Positions 1 to 6,903 of a stretch of DNA of 7,682 nt are shown here, one piece after another; the stretch's first letter is position 1; each line of letters opens with the position of its first letter. The stretch covers positions 1-7,682 of the forward strand of contig DDSR01000039.1 in assembly GCA_002343455.1 (NCBI GenBank). The letters are read 5' to 3'. The notes beneath the pieces are model-generated. The model worked only from the letters and a program-made list of their open reading frames with translations. It made no database searches and was not told where the DNA came from. This DNA is from Deltaproteobacteria bacterium UBA2385. GTDB taxonomy: Bacteria > Myxococcota_A > UBA796 > UBA2385. The position numbers were made by a program, and so were the translations under genes.

Positions 1-2
1 CC

Positions 3-548
3 CCAACCCCGACCCTGAGCCCGACCCCGACCCTGAGCCCGACCCCGACCGAGCCGATCCGCTCGGTCGTGATCGAGCCCACGGAGGGCAGCGCCTACGG
101 GCCTCACCTCCCCGCCGAGGGCCCCCTGCCCCTGGTGCTCGGCTTCGAGCTCCCGCCGGCCCCCGGCGAGCGCTGCGTCACCATGCCCGTGCTCCAGAGC
201 GAGTCCACCCGGCTGGTGGACCAGGGCGACCAGGCCCGCCTGAACGACCAGCACCGCGAGGCCGCCGACTCCTACCGGGCGGCCGTCACCGTCGATCGCT
301 GCAACGCGATCGCCTGGACCGCGCTGGGCCAGCTGGCCCTGGCCGCCGACGACCTGGACGTGGCCGTCTCGGCCCTGGAGTACGCCACCCGGCTCCGGCC
401 CACGCACTACGGCGCCCAGACCTCGCTCGGGCTGGCCTACGAGGCCCGCGGCGACCTCAACCGGGCACGCATGGCCTGGCAGCGGGCCCTCGAGGCGCGC
501 CCCGGGCACCCCGCCGCCGAGGACGGCCTCCGGCGGGTCGGGCGCTGA
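3..548 (+). CDS. TPR-repeat protein, 5' truncated by the window edge
   Basis: This is the C-terminal part of a tetratricopeptide-repeat protein. The frame is open to the window edge. A GTG at 69 has no Shine-Dalgarno sequence in front of it, so the true start is probably outside the window. The visible protein begins with a Pro/Thr-rich stretch (nt 3-50), then a region with the motif VVIEPTEG, a poorly conserved segment to about nt 200, and three consecutive 34-residue TPR-like units at about nt 201-302, 303-404 and 405-506. The last two carry the usual small and aromatic residues (AW.ALGQLAL, ..SLGLAYEARGD..RA...W..AL...P). It ends 18 codons later in TGA. TPRs bind proteins; no catalytic motif is seen. 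The Pro/Thr linker would fit a lipoprotein or exported scaffold, but the signal region is not visible. The partner is unknown. Confidence 0.8.
   Translation, partial: PTPTLSPTPTLSPTPTEPIRSVVIEPTEGSAYGPHLPAEGPLPLVLGFELPPAPGERCVTMPVLQSESTRLVDQGDQARLNDQHREAADSYRAAVTVDRCNAIAWTALGQLALAADDLDVAVSALEYATRLRPTHYGAQTSLGLAYEARGDLNRARMAWQRALEARPGHPAAEDGLRRVGR
7..50 (+). repeat. 18-bp tandem repeat encoding a Pro-rich linker
   Basis: An 18-bp unit (CCCCGACCCTGAGCCCGA) occurs at 7-24 and 25-42, with 8 bases of a third copy to 50. Because 18 is a multiple of three, every frame stays open. In the frame of the downstream TPR gene it reads PTPTLS; in the neighbouring frame it reads as a PDPEPD-type linker. It may continue upstream of the window. 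Confidence 0.85.
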
Positions 549-588
549 GCGCGGCGTGTCGGGCGCTGAATCCAGCCGTTCGGCCGGG

Positions 589-605
589 GGTCAATCCAGT
601 TGACC
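589..605 (+). promoter_or_regulatory. Inverted repeat overlapping the -35 box: possible operator
   Basis: The perfect 6-bp inverted repeat GGTCAA-N5-TTGACC spans 589-605. Its right arm is the proposed -35 hexamer of the promoter for the beta-helix gene. A dimeric regulator bound here would block RNA polymerase. It could also be a chance palindrome or a weak hairpin in the leader-less spacer; no regulator is known. Confidence 0.4.
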
Positions 606-629
606 AGAGGGCTCCGACGCCGGTAGAGT
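600..629 (+). promoter_or_regulatory. Sigma70-type promoter for the beta-helix gene
   Basis: TTGACC (600-605, 5 of 6 to the -35 consensus) is followed after 18 bp by TAGAGT (624-629, 4 of 6 to the -10 consensus). Transcription would begin near 636, giving a short leader that still holds the GGAG ribosome-binding site (644-647). This is the best promoter-like sequence in the 105-bp spacer between the TPR gene and the beta-helix gene. Confidence 0.5.
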
Positions 630-653
630 AACCGCCCTTCTCTGGAGCGTTCA

Positions 654-2570
<1,917 letters not shown>

Positions 2571-2596
2571 AGCCCCTCTGCCCCCCCGCGCCTCGC

Positions 2597-2626
2597 TTGC
2601 CGCGAGAGGGCTAAGGCCCTTACACT
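2597..2626 (+). promoter_or_regulatory. Promoter for the VWA lipoprotein unit
   Basis: TTGCCG (2597-2602, 4 of 6 to consensus) lies 18 bp from TACACT (2621-2626, 4 of 6). Transcription would start near 2633, about 30 nt before the ATG at 2662. The palindrome TAAGG-C-CCTTA (2612-2622) overlaps the start of the -10 box and could be a regulator site. The spacing matches that of the promoter at 600-629. A short hairpin, CTCGC-N5-GCGAG (2592-2606), overlaps the -35 and lacks a T-tract, so I do not call a terminator. Confidence 0.45.
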
Positions 2627-2661
2627 TCGACTCCCTCCCTTCCCCTCGCGGAGTGCCTCGC

Positions 2662-4059
2662 ATGAGCACGGACGCCCACGGTCGAACAGCGCAGGCACGG
2701 CTGGCCTTGCTGTTTGCCCTGCCCATGCTGGCCGGCTGCAACAAGTACGAGCTCTTCGCCCTCGCCGGCTACGAGCAGGCCAGCTTCCAGAACGACGCCG
2801 ACGTCATCTTCGTGATCGACAACTCGCCCTCGATGGAGGAGGAAGCCTCGGCCCTGGGCCTGAACTTCCAGCTCTTCATCCAGGCCCTGGCCGACCCGAC
2901 GGCCGGCGGCGTCGTGACCGAGACCCTCTCCGACGCCGTGGACAACTACGTCTCCTACACGACGGTCCGGGGCAGCGTGCTGGACTACCAGCTCGGCATC
3001 ACCACCACCACGGTGGACAGCTCGCGCGGCACGGCCACCGAGATGGACCCCGGCGAGGCCGGCACCCTGATCGGCCCGGTCATCAGCCGGGGCACCGCCG
3101 AGGTGGTCCCCGACTTCCTGGGCCAGCTGCTCTGCGAGACCACCAACTGGAACCAGACCAACCTGCCCGACGAAGACGACGCCTTCAAGTGCGGGCAGGA
3201 GGCCATCCCGGCCTTCATCAGCGAGGAGTACCTCGACTGCCTCTGCGGCGAGGGCGCCTGGGAGACGAACCAGGGCGGCGGCACCGAGCAGCCGCTCGAG
3301 GCGGCCCTGCTGGCCATGTGCCGCGCGGTCGAGAACCCGCCGGACGTCTGCTTCCACAGCTACGCCTCCTCGGACGCCACCGACAGCGAAGGCCGCAACA
3401 TCGGCACCTTCGAGGACAACCACATCGGCATGAACGCCGGGCTGATCCGCGAGGGCGCCACGACGGTCATCGCCATCGTCACCGATGAAGGCGACAACAG
3501 CAGCCAGTACCTCAGCAACGGCGACGACGACCCGAGCCCCTACCTGGACGCCTTCGCCCAGTTCGACCAGAAGGTGCGGCTGGCGGCGATCGGGCCGCGC
3601 CTGGACACCGAGGGGCTGCAGGCCACCGCCTGCGCCAGCGGCTCCACCGAGCGCGACACGGTGCCCTACTGGTCGGTCAAGCGCCTGCACACGGCGGCCC
3701 TGTCCACCGGCGGGTTCTACGCCGACATCACCCAGGGCGGCGACACCGACTGCACCGTCTCGGACTTCTCGGTCCACCTGGACAACCTGGGCTCCTTGCT
3801 GGTCAACCTGGTCAACGCCTTCGAGCTGCGCAGCGTCCCCGACCCCTCCACCATCCGCGTCTTCGTCGACAGCGAGGAGGTGGCCGAGGCCGTCCGGGTC
3901 GATGACGGCGAGGGCGACGCCCTCTACGACAACGGCTGGACCTACGAGCCCGCGCAGAACGCCGTGGTCTTCTGGGGCACGGCCGTCCCCGACTACAACG
4001 CCGACGTGCAGATCTACTACCGTCCCCTGGACGGCCAGCCGCGCGTCCTGCCCTTCTGA
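2662..4059 (+). CDS. VWA-domain lipoprotein (MIDAS-bearing, adhesin-like)
   Basis: The 465-residue product starts at ATG 2662, chosen over GTG 2653 because GGAG at 2650-2653 is 8 nt upstream and overlaps the GTG. The signal sequence has a basic n-region (R8, R13), a hydrophobic core and the lipobox LAGC with C26 as the lipidated residue. Residue +2 is Asn, not the Asp inner-membrane retention signal. A von Willebrand A-type domain follows: hydrophobic strand DVIFVIDNSPSM with the MIDAS DxSxS at D53-S55-S57, and strand VIAIVTDEGD with a likely metal-ligand D275. Eight further cysteines could form up to four disulfides, fitting an extracytoplasmic protein. The C-terminal ~90 residues look like a small beta domain. 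In the family, MIDAS domains bind ligands through a divalent cation. Myxobacterial CglB is a VWA lipoprotein adhesin of gliding; whether this is its counterpart or a different VWA lipoprotein is not settled by sequence alone. Confidence 0.87.
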   Translation: MSTDAHGRTAQARLALLFALPMLAGCNKYELFALAGYEQASFQNDADVIFVIDNSPSMEEEASALGLNFQLFIQALADPTAGGVVTETLSDAVDNYVSYTTVRGSVLDYQLGITTTTVDSSRGTATEMDPGEAGTLIGPVISRGTAEVVPDFLGQLLCETTNWNQTNLPDEDDAFKCGQEAIPAFISEEYLDCLCGEGAWETNQGGGTEQPLEAALLAMCRAVENPPDVCFHSYASSDATDSEGRNIGTFEDNHIGMNAGLIREGATTVIAIVTDEGDNSSQYLSNGDDDPSPYLDAFAQFDQKVRLAAIGPRLDTEGLQATACASGSTERDTVPYWSVKRLHTAALSTGGFYADITQGGDTDCTVSDFSVHLDNLGSLLVNLVNAFELRSVPDPSTIRVFVDSEEVAEAVRVDDGEGDALYDNGWTYEPAQNAVVFWGTAVPDYNADVQIYYRPLDGQPRVLPF

Positions 4060-4104
4060 AGCCTGCTTCCTCATCTCGCTGAACCCGCTTCCGCCGAGCT
4101 CTCC

Positions 4105-4797
4105 ATGCGACTCCTTGCCGCCTCCCTCCTCACCCTGGCCCTGGCCTCTTCCACGGCCTGGGGCCAGCAGCCCGAGCTGAAGACCGTCGACATCGGCGTC
4201 ATCCAGGACTCCGACATCAGCGTGGTCCAGAAGATCCTCTTCCCCAAGGCGAAGCGGACCGAGCTGGGCGTCCACCTGGGGTGGATGCCCTTCGACGCCT
4301 TCACGACGACCCCGATGGGCGCGCTGACCTTCGGCAGCCATATGAGCGAGAGCCTGGGCTGGGAGATCGGCCTGGGCGGCGGCTACGGTCTGAAGAACGG
4401 GACGATGCGCAAGCTGGAGGGGCCCGCCTACGCGGTCGCGCCCGACGCCTACCGCTACCTGGGCAGCGCCTGGGGCGGCATCCAGTGGGCCCCCATCTAC
4501 GCCAAGATGAACTGGCTGGGCCGAAAGGTCGTCCACCACGACGTCTACGGCACCGCCACCGCCGGGGCGACCATCGAGCAGGCCATCCTGCCCGACAACG
4601 CCATGGCCGTGGCCCCGACCGTGGGGCTGGGCGTGGGCATGCGCTTCTTCCTCAGCGACAAGGCCACCCTGCGGGTCCAGCTCAAGGACGACATCCTGGC
4701 CCAGTTCCGCAGCAAGACCGCCGACAGCCAGGGCCTCTTCATCAAGCAGAACGCCTCCATCACCGCAGGGATCACCCTGCTTGGGAAGCGCAAGTGA
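4105..4797 (+). CDS. Outer-membrane beta-barrel protein
   Basis: The 230-residue product has a clear Sec signal peptide: R2, a hydrophobic core and a likely cleavage after AWG (about residue 20). The mature part has alternating polar/hydrophobic strands rich in Gly, Tyr, Trp and Phe (for example ELGVHLGWMPFDAF, GWEIGLGGGYGL, VGLGVGMRFFL), as expected of a small outer-membrane barrel. The segment from about residue 30 (VIQDSDISVVQKILFPKAKR...) resembles, from memory, the outer-membrane beta-barrel family common in myxobacteria. The end is KRK rather than the aromatic residue typical of barrel C-termini, so the last strand may be atypical. It lies 45 bp after the VWA gene, has only a weak Shine-Dalgarno (GAG, 4096-4098), and overlaps the next gene by four bases, so it is probably the middle gene of an operon. 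Confidence 0.8.
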   Translation: MRLLAASLLTLALASSTAWGQQPELKTVDIGVIQDSDISVVQKILFPKAKRTELGVHLGWMPFDAFTTTPMGALTFGSHMSESLGWEIGLGGGYGLKNGTMRKLEGPAYAVAPDAYRYLGSAWGGIQWAPIYAKMNWLGRKVVHHDVYGTATAGATIEQAILPDNAMAVAPTVGLGVGMRFFLSDKATLRVQLKDDILAQFRSKTADSQGLFIKQNASITAGITLLGKRK

Positions 4798-6221
4798 GCA
4801 CCATCCTCGCCCTGTTGGTCCCCGCCCTCGTGGTCATGGGCCCGGGCGCGGCCTGGGCGCAGGAGGAAGGGCCGCGCGTGCTGGAGCCGGGGGCCGAGGT
4901 CTCCGCCGAGGCCTCGACGGTCGGGACGCTCTTCGTCGGGCACGCCGCCGAGGCCGAGAAGGCCGGCTTCCCCTACGCCGCCCTGGTCCTCTACGGCACC
5001 GCCATCTCGACCGACCCGCTGGCCGCCGGCAAGAGCGCCGGAGACGCGCTGCGCCTGGCCGAGCAGGTCGGCGACCTGACCCTGCTGGAGCCGATCTTCG
5101 GCAAGAACGTCGGCCTGGACGTCGACCCGACCACCCGGGGCCGGATGGCCCTGCTGGCTGCACGCTATGCGCACGCCCAGGACAGCCACGCCGTGGCTGT
5201 CGGCCTGCTGAAGATGGTCGCCCCCGACTCGCCCGCCTACGCCGAGGCCAAGGCCCTCGAAGGGGTCGTCCTCTCCCACACCGGCCGCTACCCCGAGGCC
5301 ATCGCCGCCTTCCAGGTCGCCATGGCCGCCGGGGTCAAGCGCCCCGACGCCGAGCGCTGGGTCACGGTGATGAACCTCGACGTCGCCCGCGCCTACTACG
5401 GCGCCGGCGACTTCGTCCGGGCGATCGAGTACTTCGCCAAGGTGCCGCGCAGCTCGCCCTGGTGGTCGCAGGCCCAGTTCGAGCGCGCCTGGGCCCACTT
5501 CCGGCTCGACGACCTCAACGGCACGCTGGGCCTGCTCTCGACCCACAGCTCGGCCTGGTACGCCGACCGCTACTTCCCCGAAGCGGCCATGCTGGAGGTC
5601 TACAGCCTCTTCCTGCTCTGCAAGTTCCCGGCGGCCGGCAAGGGCATCGACGCCTTCGCCAGCCGCTTCACCCCGATGCAGGCCGAGCTCGCCAAGGTCG
5701 GCAGCCTCACCCCGGCCCAGGCCTTCGAGTCGATCGCCAGCAAGCAGGGCGCCGGGCTGCCCCCGATGGTGGCCGACCTCTTCCTGGGCGAGGCCCGCTT
5801 CCAGCGCGCCGCGGGCGCCGCCAAGGCCCTCGACGCCGAGCTGGCCCGCCTGGGCAGCGCCTCAGGGCCGTGGGCCGAGTCCGCCCGCTCCTTGCTCAGC
5901 GCCCGCAAGAACGAGCTGGTGCAGGCCGAGGGCGGCCGGGTCCTGGCCCGCGCCCGGGCGATGGAAGAGGAGCTCTCGACCATGCTGGCCAGCATCGAGA
6001 TGAACAAGCTCGACATCCTCCAGATGGAGAGCCGCATGTACGAGCGGGCGGCCAACACCGGCGCGATGGAGAAGGCCAAGGCCACCGTCGACCGGGCCGT
6101 TCGGGTCCGCGAGGGCTACCGCCACTGGCCCTACGAGGGCGAGGGCTGGGCCGACGAGATCGGCTGGCTGCGGGTCGACACCAAGGCCGAGTGCCCCGAG
6201 AGCTTGCGGACGGGCCGCTGA
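4794..6221 (+). CDS. Exported TPR protein, possibly GltC/GltE-like
   Basis: I place the start at GTG 4794, which overlaps the barrel gene's stop as GTGA and is preceded by GGGAAG (4783-4788). The much longer upstream open frame is Arg-rich shadow sequence. The 475-residue product begins with a Sec signal peptide (cleavage after AWA, about residue 22) and lacks a lipobox, so it is probably periplasmic. Helical repeats with TPR character run from about 50 to 300, clearest at 146-181 (GVVLSHTGRYPEAIAAFQVA) and 192-254 (ARAYYGAGDFVRAIEYFAKV, then ERAWAHFRLDDLNGTLGLL). A long helical segment follows, and a Trp-rich end (HWPYEGEGWADEIGWLRV, then a Cys). From memory this architecture is seen in myxobacterial TPR proteins near outer-membrane barrels, including gliding components. 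A periplasmic scaffold linking the barrel to inner components is a reasonable guess. Confidence 0.82.
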   Translation: MSTILALLVPALVVMGPGAAWAQEEGPRVLEPGAEVSAEASTVGTLFVGHAAEAEKAGFPYAALVLYGTAISTDPLAAGKSAGDALRLAEQVGDLTLLEPIFGKNVGLDVDPTTRGRMALLAARYAHAQDSHAVAVGLLKMVAPDSPAYAEAKALEGVVLSHTGRYPEAIAAFQVAMAAGVKRPDAERWVTVMNLDVARAYYGAGDFVRAIEYFAKVPRSSPWWSQAQFERAWAHFRLDDLNGTLGLLSTHSSAWYADRYFPEAAMLEVYSLFLLCKFPAAGKGIDAFASRFTPMQAELAKVGSLTPAQAFESIASKQGAGLPPMVADLFLGEARFQRAAGAAKALDAELARLGSASGPWAESARSLLSARKNELVQAEGGRVLARARAMEEELSTMLASIEMNKLDILQMESRMYERAANTGAMEKAKATVDRAVRVREGYRHWPYEGEGWADEIGWLRVDTKAECPESLRTGR

Positions 6222-6234
6222 GCCCTGCTATGCT
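6204..6234 (+). promoter_or_regulatory. Extended -10 promoter, possibly giving a leaderless mRNA
   Basis: TGCTATGCT (6226-6234) is an extended -10 (TGn followed by TATGCT, 4 of 6). A weak -35, TTGCGG (6204-6209), lies 19 bp upstream within the end of the TPR gene. Initiation about 7 nt after the -10 falls on or beside A6241, the first base of the selenoprotein ATG, so the transcript could lack a leader. The only Shine-Dalgarno-like bases, GAGGG (6235-6239), sit too close to the ATG to work well. The gene could equally be read through from upstream. Confidence 0.4.
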
Positions 6235-6240
6235 GAGGGC

Positions 6241-6888
6241 ATGATCCCCCTCCTGCTCCTGCTGGCCTGTTCGCCTCCCACGGACTCCGGTGGGACCGTG
6301 GGGGATGGGGGTGGCAGCACCACCACCGGTGACGGCGGCTCGGGGGATGGGGGTGGCAGCACCACCACCGGTGACGGCGGCTCGGGGGACGGTGGTGGCA
6401 GCACGACCACCGGCGACGGGGGCACCGAAGACCTCGGCCTGCCCGACTTCGCCCTGGTCGACCTCAACCCGAACTCGCCCCTGTACGGCCAGACCGTCTC
6501 GCCCCGCGACACCCTGGAGCAGGTCTCGGGGTGGTACTTCACCCACGCGAGTTGAAGCTACTGTCGTAGCCAGGCTGGCTACCTCAGCGATCTGCAGGAC
6601 GAGCTGGACCTGAACCACCCCGAGCTGGGGGTTCAGCTGCTGGTGATCAACGCCATCGGCTACGAGTCGGGGCTCGAAGACCTCTACGAGGCGACCGACC
6701 TGCCCGTGCTCCAGGACGACGAGAAGGCCCAGGTCTGGATCCGGTGGGAGGCTCAGTGGCGGGACACCTATGTGCTCGACGGCGACAACGAGCTCGTGGG
6801 CGTCTACAACCTCACCGAGCACGACCTCTCCGACCCGGACGAGGTCCAGGGCTTGCTCGACCTGCTCGTCGCGGCGGCGGGGGGCTGA
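6241..6888 (+). CDS. Thioredoxin-like selenoprotein lipoprotein (in-frame UGA read as selenocysteine)
   Basis: I read this as one 215-residue gene with TGA at 6553-6555 decoded as Sec105. Order: a nine-residue signal ending in lipobox LLAC (C10 lipidated); three copies of a Gly/Asp/Ser/Thr linker repeat (21-62); then a thioredoxin-like domain (about 65-215). The redox motif is WYFTHAS-U105-S-Y-C108, i.e. UxxC. It is followed by helix SQAGYLSDLQDEL, strand QLLVINAIG, the LPVLQDD segment, and strand pair TYVLDGDNELVGVYNL (from T176). Sec replacing the first Cys of CxxC is a well-known selenoprotein pattern. No frameshift is needed and the 110 downstream codons keep protein-like character. A SECIS-like hairpin follows the TGA. 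Likely role: lipid-anchored extracytoplasmic thiol oxidoreductase or peroxidase. The alternative is a pseudogene or sequencing error at one base. Gene callers would split it at 6555. Confidence 0.85.
6301..6426 (+). repeat. Three 42-bp tandem repeats encoding a GDGGGSTTTGDGGS linker
   Basis: Units at 6301-6342 and 6343-6384 are identical over all 42 bases; the third (6385-6426) differs at synonymous third positions and in its last codon (Thr for Ser). The repeat makes a flexible tether between the lipidated Cys and the redox domain. Identity of the first two units points to a recent duplication; copy number can vary without frameshift. Confidence 0.95.
6561..6587 (+). promoter_or_regulatory. 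SECIS-like stem-loop for UGA recoding
   Basis: Ten nucleotides after the TGA (6553-6555) an upper stem forms: GTAGCC (6566-6571) with GGCTAC (6577-6582), a perfect 6-bp match, closed by the apical loop AGGCU (an A-U pair could reduce the loop to GGC). Below it, a 2x2 internal loop (UC/CU) leads to a 3-bp lower stem, CUG (6561-6563) with CAG (6585-6587). Bacterial SECIS elements lie just downstream of the UGA inside the coding sequence and need a G early in the apical loop; E. coli fdhF has 11 nt between UGA and a 17-nt upper stem-loop containing AGGU, against 10 nt and 17 nt with AGGC here. SelB would bind this hairpin. The absence of the fdhF loop GU is a difference, but bacterial SECIS loops vary. 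Confidence 0.7.
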
Positions 6889-6903
6889 GAGGCGCTCCTC
6901 AGC
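6884..6903. terminator. Imperfect palindrome across two convergent stops: possible bidirectional terminator
   Basis: GCTGAG (6884-6889) and CTCAGC (6898-6903) are perfect 6-bp inverted arms around an 8-nt centre that also pairs in part. Each arm contains the TGA of one of the two converging genes, which are only 10 bp apart. There is no T-tract on either strand, so the terminator role is tentative. Confidence 0.3.

Noticed and set aside
575..584. GCCG-TT-CGGC mini-hairpin as a terminator of the TPR gene
   Set aside because: Only four base pairs with no room for a normal loop and no T-tract.
2653..2661. GTG start three codons upstream for the VWA lipoprotein
   Set aside because: It overlaps the GGAG ribosome-binding site, which is ideally placed for ATG 2662.
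2620..4539. 639-aa minus-strand open frame opposite the VWA and barrel genes
   Set aside because: Gly/Val/Asp/Arg-rich shadow typical of high-GC DNA. It spans two well-supported forward genes.
4281..4793. Long N-terminal extension of the TPR protein starting at ATG 4281
   Set aside because: The extension is Arg/Gly/His-rich out-of-frame sequence of the barrel gene. The signal peptide directly after GTG 4794 fixes the start.
4781..6244. 487-aa forward frame overlapping the TPR gene
   Set aside because: Extremely Arg/Gly/Pro-rich shadow frame without any domain.
6553..6555. TGA read as Trp or Gly through an alternative genetic code
   Set aside because: TGA terminates most of the other genes in the window at sensible positions and TGG is used normally for Trp.
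6241..6888. Two separate genes (6241-6555 and 6643-6888) or a simple nonsense pseudogene
   Set aside because: Both parts are in the same frame; the stretch between (6556-6642) codes sensible protein including the resolving Cys; the TGA falls precisely at the first redox position and a hairpin follows. A one-base sequencing error cannot be fully excluded.
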